Below, piece by piece: positions 26,645 through 33,863 of a stretch of DNA of 64,000 nucleotides (positions are counted from its first letter, which is position 1; each line of letters starts with the position of its first letter). The translations under genes and the position numbers were made by a program. This DNA is from a virus: positions 1-64,000 of the IMG/VR virus record IMGVR_UViG_3300023257_000007. The stretch is one strand, 5' to 3'. The notes below the pieces were generated by a model. It was not told the DNA's origin, made no database searches, and saw nothing but the letters and a program-made list of their open reading frames with translations.

Positions 26645-27890
26645 GTAAAATATAGTCTGTGCTTGGGCAGACGTTCATCTTCGGATGGAGCAGATAAAAC
26701 ATCGTAAGGTGTCGAAAGAGAGGAAGGTCACTTATTCTCGCCAATAGTCTTCGGATTATGGTCAATCTAAGCAAGTCTCATTTTTGTCTTGACCAACAAG
26801 ACAGCCTCAATAGAAAGGGGATAAGATGAAACAACGTGAGTAACGATCTTTGGTAAGAATAAGATGGCTCAATTGCCCGCAAGGGGAACAAAAGTTATCA
26901 AATATAGAATGGGGACATTCCAATATCGTTTAATCCACTCATTAAGTGTTCGTTGATAGATAAGAGATAGAATAGTAGTTCGAATGTGGAAAGTTAGAGC
27001 ATTATTCAGTTTCAAAGGTGTTGAAAGATGTCTTAACAAACGGCACAGTAAGTCCTCCGGGCTGAAACGCATACGAAGGGTCGTATTTTGTAAGGTGAAA
27101 CTTATGAATCGGTGGACAGGCACTTTGTGGTGATATCATTTTTTATTAGCTCACAATGGTAGAGCAGTAGTATTCTAACTAAAGGTAGATGGTTCAATTC
27201 CATCATAAAAAAAGCAAAGTCCCTGTCCGTCTGTTAAGTAAAGGTGCTTAAAACTTTACACTTCGGTGAATAAAGTGGATTCAAAGCTCGCAAGGTAGAG
27301 AATCTTTGATACAGTAGCCTCAACTTTTAACCCTAGCAGGTTATTAACGCCACGATAGTGGTGAGTGTACGCAAAATATCGAGTAACTTAATAGTACTAG
27401 TGATGTAACCACATAAAAAGTTACAGTACAGCTGGTGTACATAGTTGCCTTTCGAGGGATTATGTGGACAATTCAGGAACGAAGAATAGCAACTCTTTGA
27501 TAATCTGAAGAAAGCAAAACATATAATAAACTGTGTGTTTTACCAGTATGACAGTTTTTAGTCTCAAAATTGTTTCTCTATCAAGATAAAAACCTTGACG
27601 TGGTGATAGAGCTTTAAACTAATATTTATCAAATGTGAAAAAAGTAGTAGAAATTAAAAGACGCAACACGCAGCCCGTTCTCTGCGCTACTTCACAAAAA
27701 TGTGAACGATAAAAATCTTCACATTTAAATACACCAAGAATAACACCATCACTGTAGCCCTAAAGGAGTGATGTTGTCGCATAAAAACGATTAGTGTTAG
27801 TGTGTGTTTGAGAAGACGACGGGGGATTTCACAAAAGTAACATGAATCAAGTAGTGTGAAATAAGAAATTCCTCCAAGTTTTCTCGGAAA
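26645..27890 (+). ncRNA. Giant structured noncoding RNA (GOLLD/ROOL-like candidate)
   Basis: About 1.25 kb with clearly higher G+C than its surroundings and no plausible gene in any frame. Hairpins with stable loops are frequent: CATC-TTCG-GATG at 26676-26687, an ATAGTC/GATTAT stem with TTCG at 26750-26753, GTCTTG/CAAGAC at 26786-26802, a GCAA tetraloop at 26879-26882, CATCACT/AGTGATG at 27747-27773, and ATTTCACA/TGTGAAAT at 27826-27862. A tRNA-like element is nested in it, enclosed by a 14-bp stem (27114-27127 with 27215-27228, one mismatch). Size, phage origin, position beside tRNAs and the inner tRNA recall GOLLD RNAs; I cannot align it to that family by eye. Strand is inferred from the tRNA-like part. 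Confidence 0.7.
27140..27212 (+). tRNA. tRNA-Arg(UCU)-like element nested in the giant RNA
   Basis: The acceptor stem (TTTTTAT/ATAAAAA), D-stem (GCTC/GAGC) and T-stem (GATGG/CCATC, loop TTCAATT) are perfect. By canonical spacing the anticodon is TCT. The anticodon stem pairs poorly at canonical spacing and best as TAGT/ACTA with a six-base loop. It may be a degenerate tRNA or a tRNA mimic within the RNA. Confidence 0.5.
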
Positions 27891-27943
27891 ATTTTTTTAT
27901 GCAAGAAATAATTTGTATATTGTCAAAAATAGAGAATAAATAT

Positions 27944-27953
27944 TTAATATATA
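27944..27953 (+). promoter_or_regulatory. TTAATATATA promoter-like element before the small RNA
   Basis: An exact copy between the giant RNA and a short terminated RNA, suggesting a separate transcript. Confidence 0.4.
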
Positions 27954-27962
27954 AAAAATAGT

Positions 27963-28122
27963 AAAAACAGAAACAATGAATAATACTTTTAAACATAATA
28001 GTTCATCTTTTCATAAGTGGTTTAGCCGCTTCGGATCGGGAATGTTATGCCTTAAAAGTTAAGATTAAAAAATATTAATCAACAAAGGGACAAACTCGAT
28101 TCTAACAAGATTCGGGTTTTTT
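27963..28122 (+). ncRNA. Small structured RNA with terminator
   Basis: A 160-base noncoding stretch with a hairpin AAGTGG-TTTAG-CCGCTT near 28016, and a strong terminator at its 3' end. Promoter-like element upstream. Function unknown. Confidence 0.45.
28094..28122 (+). terminator. Rho-independent terminator
   Basis: ACTCGATTCT, loop AACA, AGATTCGGGT, then a T run. One mismatch and one G-U pair in a ten-pair stem. Confidence 0.75.
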
Positions 28123-28151
28123 GTTTTTTATAAACGTTCTTAAAAATATAT

Positions 28152-28225
28152 GGTGGTTATAGTGTTAGTGGTAGCACGGCAGGTTGTGGTTCTGTTAGGA
28201 TGGATTCAAATTCCATTAATCACCC
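28152..28225 (+). tRNA. tRNA-His (anticodon GUG)
   Basis: Acceptor GGTGGTT/AATCACC, D-stem AGTG/GCAC, anticodon loop TTGTGGT, T-arm TGGAT-TCAAATT-CCATT. The discriminator is C, as expected for His. No encoded CCA. Confidence 0.9.
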
Positions 28226-28237
28226 CAAATTTAACAC

Positions 28238-28308
28238 AGGTCTATAGTGTAACGGTAGCATAAGTGATTCCAAACCACTTGGTCCGGGTTCAAATCCTGG
28301 TAGGCCTG
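28238..28308 (+). tRNA. tRNA-Trp (anticodon CCA)
   Basis: Acceptor AGGTCTA/TAGGCCT, anticodon loop TTCCAAA, T-arm CCGGG-TTCAAAT-CCTGG, discriminator G as in Trp tRNAs. The innermost anticodon-stem pair is A-C. Confidence 0.85.
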
Positions 28309-28377
28309 CGAGAAGTTTAAATATGGTTAAATGAAGGATGGTTAAAAGGTAGAAAAATGAAATATTAATACAAATTT

Positions 28378-28450
28378 GGAACCGTGGTGTAGGTGGTCTG
28401 CACGATACTCTGAAGAAGTATAGGTACCCGTTCAACTCGGGTCGGTTCCA
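28378..28450 (+). tRNA. tRNA-Phe (anticodon GAA)
   Basis: Acceptor GGAACCG/CGGTTCC, anticodon stem ATACT/AGTAT with loop CTGAAGA, T-arm ACCCG-TTCAACT-CGGGT, discriminator A. All stems are well paired. Confidence 0.92.
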
Positions 28451-28467
28451 CTTTAAACTTTTAAATT

Positions 28468-28477
28468 TTAATATATA
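28468..28477 (+). promoter_or_regulatory. TTAATATATA promoter-like element after the first tRNA group
   Basis: An exact copy 50 bases before the leader gene at 28528. Confidence 0.4.
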
Positions 28478-28527
28478 TTAATGTGAAGAAAGAACCAGTT
28501 TTAATGAAAAATAATAAAAATTAACAA

Positions 28528-29274
28528 ATGAAAAAATATACACAATTTAGTAAATCTTTAGAAAAAATCAATCAAAATATGGAATTATTTGAAAAAGCTA
28601 TCGATCAAAATCAAAAAGAAAAAATAGATAGATATATTAATGCAAACAATTACAAAAAAGTTCTATCAGAACTAAAACAAATTATTTTTAATTTAAAAAA
28701 AGAAATTAAAAATTCCAATTTTGATGATTTCATTTATAAACAGAACAATAAAGATATAGAAATAATATATAATCCGACTATTCGTGGTATTTTAACCTAT
28801 TTAGATGGTAAAAGAGTAGAATTTGAATATGGAAAAGAAGAGAATCAACAAAAAATCTTAAACACTATCTATATTGATGGTGAAAGAGACCCATTTTTAG
28901 ATATAACTATTCAACCACCATTTAATCAGATACATATTAATAATGGTTTGCCAGTTTTTATGAAAGGTCTAGGATTAGGTAAAAAAGTTTACAAAAAACT
29001 AATTAAAGATTTTGGTTATCTTTCTTCTTTTAAAGGAATAAAACCTTCTATTGAAAGTGATTTGGTTTGGGATACTTTAGCTGATGATAGAGAATTGTTC
29101 ACTTTTGTGAATGATAACAATATCATTTGTTTTTGGAATGAAGTAGATTATGATATTATAATTATTAAATTGAAAGAATTTTACAAAATAAAAGGACAAA
29201 AAATCTTTGATAACGATTTTAAAAAGTTATATAACTTAACTGATGAAAAAATAGAACAAATAATTAATATATAA
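28528..29274 (+). CDS. Leader-type protein, unknown (MKKYTQFSKSLEK)
   Basis: 248 residues. The N-terminus MKKYTQFSKSLEK is leader-like (F-x-x-x-L-E), followed by a helical region, a strand-rich centre and FMKGLGLGKKVYKKLIKDFGYL, which resembles an acetyl-CoA-binding helix of GNAT proteins but is not conclusive. No firm function. Confidence 0.65.
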   Translation: MKKYTQFSKSLEKINQNMELFEKAIDQNQKEKIDRYINANNYKKVLSELKQIIFNLKKEIKNSNFDDFIYKQNNKDIEIIYNPTIRGILTYLDGKRVEFEYGKEENQQKILNTIYIDGERDPFLDITIQPPFNQIHINNGLPVFMKGLGLGKKVYKKLIKDFGYLSSFKGIKPSIESDLVWDTLADDRELFTFVNDNNIICFWNEVDYDIIIIKLKEFYKIKGQKIFDNDFKKLYNLTDEKIEQIINI

Positions 29275-29292
29275 AGAAAATCAATTTTAAAC

Positions 29293-29541
29293 ATGAAAAT
29301 TAAAAGATATAATGAATCATTAATTGATAATGATAATAACACTAGAGAAGATTTCAATGAAGAAATTGATGATCTAATATCAGAATTAAAGATAAGATAT
29401 AATAATTTTAATAATTTAATTGATTCATACAAAATAATAGAAAAAAGTAAAACAGAAGAATGGGAAAAAGTTAGAAATGAACTAAGAGGCGCATTTGATG
29501 GTTTTAAAAATGAATTAATACAAAAAATTAAAAAATTTTAA
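29293..29541 (+). CDS. Leader-type small coiled-coil protein
   Basis: 82 residues, start MKIKRYNESLID like other leaders, then a nearly all-helical acidic body. No known domain. Confidence 0.62.
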   Translation: MKIKRYNESLIDNDNNTREDFNEEIDDLISELKIRYNNFNNLIDSYKIIEKSKTEEWEKVRNELRGAFDGFKNELIQKIKKF

Positions 29542-29579
29542 ATAATGATTATAATTAACATAAATAGTAAATCGAAAAA

Positions 29580-29671
29580 GAATAGTCGTCTGAAAACGGC
29601 TCGGAATTGTATTACCTAAATTTTTAGGTACAAAGAATTACAAACCGAGTCTGAAAAGATTCGGTTTTTTT
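29580..29671 (+). ncRNA. Small three-stem RNA ending in a terminator, before the tRNA cluster
   Basis: Stems AGTCGT/ACGGCT, CTCGG...CCGAG with an inner ACCTAAA/TTTAGGT hairpin, then the terminator stem AACCGAGTC/GATTCGGTT at 29643-29666 with a T tail. The CTCGG arm and the terminator compete for the same CCGAG, as in attenuators. It ends four bases before a tRNA-Lys. Confidence 0.5.
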
Positions 29672-29674
29672 ATT

Positions 29675-29747
29675 GGCCATTAGCTCAGTAGGTTTAGAGC
29701 ATCTGCCTTTTAAGCAGAGAGTCCAGGGTTCGATCCCCTGATGGCCA
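29675..29747 (+). tRNA. tRNA-Lys (anticodon UUU)
   Basis: Acceptor GGCCATT/GATGGCC, anticodon arm TCTGC-CTTTTAA-GCAGA, T-arm CAGGG-TTCGATC-CCCTG. Complete cloverleaf. Confidence 0.93.
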
Positions 29748-29753
29748 ACCAAT

Positions 29754-29826
29754 GGATCTGTAGCTCAGTTGGTAGAGCTTCTGCCTTTTAAGCAGAAAGT
29801 CCAGGGTTCGAGTCCGACTAGGTCCA
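29754..29826 (+). tRNA. tRNA-Lys (anticodon UUU), chimeric with broken T-stem
   Basis: Acceptor GGATCTG/TAGGTCC and the anticodon arm are fine, but the T-arm reads CAGGG-TTCGAGT-CCGAC with three of five pairs lost. The block from the anticodon arm to the T-loop copies the preceding tRNA-Lys, as if by gene conversion. Possibly nonfunctional. Confidence 0.65.
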
Positions 29827-29830
29827 CTAA

Positions 29831-29945
29831 GGCTTATAACAAATAGGTTGTATTTATAGAGCATTTGTCGGGTTACCGCATGTCACTAAAATGTATATTT
29901 TAAGAGTTACTAGAGATATATGAGGTTCGAATCCTTAATAAGCCA
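29831..29945 (+). other. Oversized or degenerate tRNA-like element
   Basis: A perfect acceptor pair GGCTTAT/ATAAGCC and a good T-arm (TGAGG-TTCGAAT-CCTTA) enclose 83 bases that do not fold into normal D and anticodon arms. Total 115 bases. It may be a decayed tRNA, one with an insertion, or a mimic. Confidence 0.5.
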
Positions 29946-29949
29946 CTAT

Positions 29950-30033
29950 GGAAAGCGTCCGGTTGGACGAGGGGCTACTCTTGAAAAGTAGTAATGGGTT
30001 ACACCATTAGGGGTTCGAATCCCTTGCTTTCCG
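29950..30033 (+). tRNA. tRNA-Ser (anticodon UGA)
   Basis: Acceptor GGAAAGC/GCTTTCC, anticodon arm CTACT-CTTGAAA-AGTAG, long variable arm TAATGG...CCATTA typical of Ser, discriminator G. Confidence 0.93.
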
Positions 30034-30037
30034 CTAT

Positions 30038-30125
30038 GGAAGAGTACCCAAGTTGGTGAAGGGGCTGGTTTGCTAAACCAGTAGGTCTGAAATACGGCGC
30101 GTGGGTTCGAGCCCCACTTCTTCCG
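30038..30125 (+). tRNA. tRNA-Ser (anticodon GCU)
   Basis: Acceptor GGAAGAG/TTCTTCC, anticodon arm CTGGT-TTGCTAA-ACCAG, long variable arm, T-arm GTGGG-TTCGAGC-CCCAC, discriminator G. Confidence 0.93.
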
Positions 30126-30173
30126 CAATTAGGTTTGAAACTCAGTTGGTGACCTACTAAGAAAGATATTTCA

Positions 30174-30356
30174 TTAAACTTCTTGCCAATGGTTAACACC
30201 ATTTTTATCAGTTTGTATTTCCCACATATTACCATCATTACCTTTCATTCTAGTTCCTTCATCATGCCATGTTGCACTATCTGTAGGTCCTTTTCTACTT
30301 TCTGAATGTCTAACTGAAGCAGCACTTGCTTCTTTAAAAGTTTTTAAATGTTTCAT
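30174..30356 (-). CDS. Leader-bearing small protein, unknown
   Basis: 60 residues, leader MKHLKTFKEASAAS, followed by a Ser/Arg/Gly-rich unstructured part and a short end WEIQTDKNGVNHWQEV. Too short for a fold assignment; kept because of the leader and operon-like packing (one base after the next gene upstream). Confidence 0.6.
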   Translation of the reverse strand: MKHLKTFKEASAASVRHSESRKGPTDSATWHDEGTRMKGNDGNMWEIQTDKNGVNHWQEV

Positions 30357-30357
30357 A

Positions 30358-30606
30358 TTATTTAGTCATATATTTTATACCATGTTTTCGTAGTTTTTTA
30401 ACTACTTTGTCATAGTTCACTTCATTTTCATATCCGTATAATATATCCGGGATGAGATCGTCAAGGTGTTCTTCAACCTCTGAAAGAAGTTTAGCACCAG
30501 AATAATCATGTCTCATGTCATAATATACGTCATCTAAAAATTCTTCAAGTTCTATTTTCATATCACTTAATTTAAGTGATTCATTAAAAGTTTTTAAATG
30601 TCTCAT
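30358..30606 (-). CDS. Leader-bearing small protein, unknown
   Basis: 82 residues, leader MRHLKTFNESLKL, acidic helical body. No recognised domain. The middle of a three-gene minus-strand run of leader proteins. Confidence 0.65.
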   Translation of the reverse strand: MRHLKTFNESLKLSDMKIELEEFLDDVYYDMRHDYSGAKLLSEVEEHLDDLIPDILYGYENEVNYDKVVKKLRKHGIKYMTK

Positions 30607-30627
30607 TATTTATTTATTTATTTATTT

Positions 30628-30993
30628 TTATAGTAATCCTAATTTATTTGATTGTAGATATTCATCTATTGTAACTCCAATATTTTTTATATACCAATCT
30701 TCTATTGTAATTGGTTTATAAAATGCATTATTATTTACATTAACATCAAAATCCAATATTCCAGAATTTGTCTTATATATATATAAAGATACAATTTCAC
30801 ATTTACTTTCTACTTGATCTCCCCAAGCACAAGAAACTTCATCTTCTATAATTTCGGTTAATTGTTCATATATTGGTAATTCATAATATTTTTCTATTTG
30901 TTTAATGGTAACTTCTAAATTATCATTATTCTTAATATCAGTTATTGTAATATTAAAATGTTTATTTTCTAAATATGTCTTTAGGTATTTCAC
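30628..30993 (-). CDS. Leader-bearing protein, unknown (MKYLKTYLEN...GLL)
   Basis: 121 residues, leader MKYLKTYLENKH and tail QSNKLGLL, so it shows both end motifs of the packaged-protein set. The body is acidic with strands. Function unknown. Confidence 0.72.
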   Translation of the reverse strand: MKYLKTYLENKHFNITITDIKNNDNLEVTIKQIEKYYELPIYEQLTEIIEDEVSCAWGDQVESKCEIVSLYIYKTNSGILDFDVNVNNNAFYKPITIEDWYIKNIGVTIDEYLQSNKLGLL

Positions 30994-31060
30994 ATATTTG
31001 TATATTAAAAATAAGGATTAAAAATATTTTGTATAAAATATAGAACCAGGTTTATTAAAA

Positions 31061-31546
31061 TCACTGTTTTTTCCACCATAGAGTTTGCCAATCAGGATAA
31101 ACAAAACCTTCTGAATCTGGTTTGATTTGCGTATAACTTTCATATCCTTCCATTAAATCTATCGACTCTTTATATTCTTCTCTTTCCGAATTATCCAACA
31201 TCAAATAACCACCCTTCTTTAATTTAGGAAGAGCTTCCTTTACACAGTTAACCCTATCTCTTCCATCTACTAAAATAAAGTCGAAATGTTCATCTGGGAA
31301 AATAGAAACATATACACTATAATCCCTGTTATGTTGATGAAGGGTAACATTTCCGGGAAGGGATTCAGATACTTTTTTAATCCATTCACTGTCATGTTCT
31401 ATACTAATCAAATGACTCACTCGATCAGCTAACCATTTAGTAGAAGCACCTGCACCAAACTCCAAGCAATGCATATCCTTTGTCAAATAAGACTCAAGGA
31501 ACTCAATTTCACCTTCGGTTATCCAAATTATTTTTCTATCAATCAT
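31061..31546 (-). CDS. Class I SAM-dependent methyltransferase-like protein
   Basis: 161 residues. Motif I CLEFGAGASTKWLA, acidic end of strand 2 in ISIEHDSEW, and DFILVDGRDRVN with a following KLKKGGYLMLDN match small class I methyltransferases related to O-methyltransferases. No leader. Codon choice is a little less AT-biased than neighbours, perhaps a recent acquisition. The substrate is not predictable. Confidence 0.8.
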   Translation of the reverse strand: MIDRKIIWITEGEIEFLESYLTKDMHCLEFGAGASTKWLADRVSHLISIEHDSEWIKKVSESLPGNVTLHQHNRDYSVYVSIFPDEHFDFILVDGRDRVNCVKEALPKLKKGGYLMLDNSEREEYKESIDLMEGYESYTQIKPDSEGFVYPDWQTLWWKKQ

Positions 31547-31558
31547 AATTTTTATCTA

Positions 31559-31568
31559 TATATATTAA
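31559..31568 (-). promoter_or_regulatory. TTAATATATA promoter-like element (minus strand)
   Basis: An exact minus-strand copy 12 bases before the methyltransferase gene. Confidence 0.42.
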
Positions 31569-31615
31569 AGAAATTATTTTATTTTCTTAAAAATTTTTGT
31601 ATATTATAACAAATT

Positions 31616-31838
31616 AATCTAATCGACTATACGCTGATTTTATAAAAAATTAGAGGAAAGTCGGGACAATTTTGCTTAAGGCAGGAGACTTTGGTCGTTC
31701 GTACTGCCGAGGTTGCAACTCAAACAGATCTAGGAGGTGAGCAATTCTATAATGATCGGGTTAGAGGCACTCTTCGGAGAAGTGTAAACACTTAGATAAA
31801 TGTATAGATAAAACAAAATCCCGCTTATGGACTAGGTT
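31616..31838 (+). ncRNA. rnpB: RNase P RNA (phage-encoded, minimal)
   Basis: The universally conserved 5' core GAGGAAAGTCGGGAC (31652 on) and the 3' core TAGATAAATG...ACAAAATCCCGCTTATGGACT are both present in the right order and distance, which is diagnostic. P1 forms between AATCTAATC at the 5' end and GGACTAGGTT at the 3' end. At about 223 bases it is much shorter than the 350-400 of bacterial forms, so peripheral helices are lost. RNase P cleaves tRNA 5' leaders; the protein subunit would come from the host. A promoter-like TTTTTGTATATTATAAC precedes it. Confidence 0.85.
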
Positions 31839-31865
31839 AATTTTAACTTTTAAATTATTTAAATT

Positions 31866-32150
31866 ATGCAAGATAAATGTAAAATATGTGGTCGTAATGA
31901 AACAACATCATTTCATCATTTAATACCAGTAACATTACATACTAAAAAGTGGTTCAAAAAAAATTACGAAAAAGACTATATGAAATCACACGGTATAGAC
32001 TTATGCAAACAATGTCATAAGGCTATACATAAATTTTGGGATGAAAAAACTTTGGGCAAAAAATTTAATACATTAAAAAGTTTATTAGAAAATCAAAAAA
32101 TTAAAAAACACATTGAATGGGTTATAAAACTAAAACATAATAAAAAATGA
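31866..32150 (+). CDS. HNH-type endonuclease-like protein
   Basis: 94 residues with CKICGRNETTSFHHLIPV, then DLCKQCHKAIHKFW: two Cys pairs and the HH...H pattern of HNH nucleases of the small phage type. It may act in packaging, homing or attack on host DNA. The stop overlaps the clpS start (ATGA). Confidence 0.78.
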   Translation: MQDKCKICGRNETTSFHHLIPVTLHTKKWFKKNYEKDYMKSHGIDLCKQCHKAIHKFWDEKTLGKKFNTLKSLLENQKIKKHIEWVIKLKHNKK

Positions 32151-32428
32151 CAAAAGACAAAACTAAAGACGAATCTAAAAACGAATCTAAAGAAAAAGAA
32201 GAAAATTTATACTCAATTATTGTATATAATGACGAAGTTAATACATTTGAACATGTTATTGGTTGTCTTATTAAATACTGTAAACATGAATTAACACAAG
32301 CAGAACAATGTACCATGATTATACACAATAATGGTAAATGTGATGTTAAAAAAGGCACATTTAAAGAATTAGAAACTCCTTATTATGCTTTACTTGATTC
32401 TGGGTTATCTGCTGAAATTGAAAATTAA
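32147..32428 (+). CDS. clpS: ClpS-like N-end-rule adaptor
   Basis: 93 residues: a lysine/glutamate-rich tail (1-20), then the ClpS core YSIIVYNDEVNTFEHVIGCL with the N-degron pocket Asn-Asp, an HNNGKCDVKKG loop and the final GLSAEI. The core is very close to ClpS of Bacteroidetes, pointing to capture from that type of host. ClpS delivers proteins with bulky N-terminal residues to ClpAP/ClpCP. A phage copy could direct the host protease or block it by occupying the docking site. Confidence 0.88.
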   Translation: MTKDKTKDESKNESKEKEENLYSIIVYNDEVNTFEHVIGCLIKYCKHELTQAEQCTMIIHNNGKCDVKKGTFKELETPYYALLDSGLSAEIEN

Positions 32429-32430
32429 AT

Positions 32431-32447
32431 ATATGTCTAATAACATA
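32431..32447. promoter_or_regulatory. Operator-like inverted repeat upstream of pncB
   Basis: ATATGT-N5-AACATA, just upstream of a -35 box. The same arms with the same spacing recur before nadE at 34665 and I noticed no third copy in the window. Confidence 0.6.
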
Positions 32448-32456
32448 TCCTAATTT

Positions 32457-32485
32457 TTGACTTATTAGAAAATTTCTCGTATATT
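32457..32485 (+). promoter_or_regulatory. Sigma70-type promoter of the pncB operon
   Basis: TTGACT, 17-base spacer, TATATT; the ATG is 25 bases downstream. Confidence 0.55.
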
Positions 32486-32510
32486 ATTATAAATACTAAA
32501 ACTTCAAATC

Positions 32511-33818
32511 ATGAGAAATATACAAAAATTATCAGAAAAAGAATTAATAGTACATTTAAAATCTATCTATAATAAACAGATAGATATTTATGATAAATTT
32601 GAAAAAACAGGTGAAATTGAACCAATTATTACCGATTTTGATGATCAAGATGCATATAAATATTTTATGCAATATGCAATCTTTAAAACTCACCCAAACG
32701 CAATAGTAAAATTTAAATTTTTTAACCGTGGAAAACATAAATTTCCAGTCGGTTCAGATTATCATATTAAAAAACAAATAGAATCTATGAAAAATCTTAG
32801 ATTCACTCCTGAAATAGAAAGATCATTTAGAAAAAAATTTTCAAATATGAAAGGTGAATCTTATTTTGATGAATCTTTTTATGGTTTTTTAAGAAGTTAT
32901 AGATACGATCCATCTGAAGTTAAAGTAACTCAAACAGGAGAAGATATCGAAATAGAAATAACTGGTTCTTGGTTAAAAACAATTTATTGGGAAACACAAA
33001 TAATGCCGATTTTAACAGAAACTTGGTATATGTTAACTGATCAATATAAAAATATTCATAATTTTGATCATCTATATGATACACACAGAGACAAATATCG
33101 AAGTTTTATAACAGCCGAATCTAATATTGCAGAATTTGGTTTAAGAAGAAGATATTCAAAACTAATACAAGAATTTATCAATATACATTTTATGTGGGAA
33201 TCACCAGCTAGATATATTGGTACGTCTAATTGTATGTTCGCTAGAAAATTTAATGTTAAAGCCATTGGAACACAAGCTCATGAATGGATAATGTTTCATG
33301 CCGCAAAATATGGACCAGAACTAGCAAATAAGATATCTTTAGAAAATTGGGTTAAAGTTTACAGAGGAGAATTAGGTATTGCGTTATCTGATACTTATGG
33401 TACAGACAATTTCTTAAAATCATTTGATACTTTACATAGTAAATTATTTGATGGTGTTAGATGGGATTCTGGTGATTTTAAATTATTTACTGATAAAATA
33501 ATTGGACACTATAAATCATATGGAATTAATCCTAAATCCAAAACAATTGTCTATTCTGATGGTATAAATTCATTTTTAAAAATACGAGATATTATAAGAT
33601 ATGCAAGTGATAAAATTAAATGCACGTTAGGAATTGGTACTTATTTAACAAATGATATTGGTGTACCAACTATGAATATTGTTATTAAAATGACAGAAGC
33701 TAAACCTGAAAAAATGGATTGGAGATATTGTATAAAGACATCTGATTCATCTGGTAAATATACTTATACTGACAAAAAAACATTAAACAGATACTTAGAA
33801 GATTTGAATATAAATTAA
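32511..33818 (+). CDS. pncB: Nicotinate phosphoribosyltransferase
   Basis: 435 residues with the PncB pattern: AEFGLRRRYS, YIGTSNCMFARKFN, IGTQAHEWIMFH, ALSDTYGTDNF, DGVRWDSGDF, KTIVYSDGIN, LGIGTYLTND and MNIVIKM. These match bacterial PncB rather than NAMPT. It joins nicotinate to PRPP to give nicotinate mononucleotide, the first step of the Preiss-Handler route to NAD. With a Nudix gene and nadE downstream and a shared operator it forms an NAD module, probably to restore NAD during infection. Confidence 0.93.
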   Translation: MRNIQKLSEKELIVHLKSIYNKQIDIYDKFEKTGEIEPIITDFDDQDAYKYFMQYAIFKTHPNAIVKFKFFNRGKHKFPVGSDYHIKKQIESMKNLRFTPEIERSFRKKFSNMKGESYFDESFYGFLRSYRYDPSEVKVTQTGEDIEIEITGSWLKTIYWETQIMPILTETWYMLTDQYKNIHNFDHLYDTHRDKYRSFITAESNIAEFGLRRRYSKLIQEFINIHFMWESPARYIGTSNCMFARKFNVKAIGTQAHEWIMFHAAKYGPELANKISLENWVKVYRGELGIALSDTYGTDNFLKSFDTLHSKLFDGVRWDSGDFKLFTDKIIGHYKSYGINPKSKTIVYSDGINSFLKIRDIIRYASDKIKCTLGIGTYLTNDIGVPTMNIVIKMTEAKPEKMDWRYCIKTSDSSGKYTYTDKKTLNRYLEDLNIN

Positions 33819-33863
33819 ACTAGATAAGAATATAATAATAAAAATAAAAAATAATATAATATT

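Noticed and set aside
26556-27123. Minus-strand open frames of 72-84 codons in the noncoding block
   Set aside because: Composition is not protein-like, they lie across RNA hairpins, and none has a start context or homology; the structured-RNA reading explains the region better.
26645-27890. Ribosomal RNA or tmRNA
   Set aside because: None of the conserved rRNA core sequences is present, and there is no tmRNA-like tag frame paired with a split tRNA domain; the tRNA-like unit is internal and continuous.
28220-30238. Open frames antisense to the tRNA cluster (28220, 29946 and 29999)
   Set aside because: They are reverse translations of tRNA genes and show typical tRNA-antisense peptide strings.
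32511-33818. NAMPT (nicotinamide phosphoribosyltransferase)
   Set aside because: Motifs EFGLRRR, GTSNCMFARKFN and GTQAHEW match PncB; the route is therefore through nicotinate.
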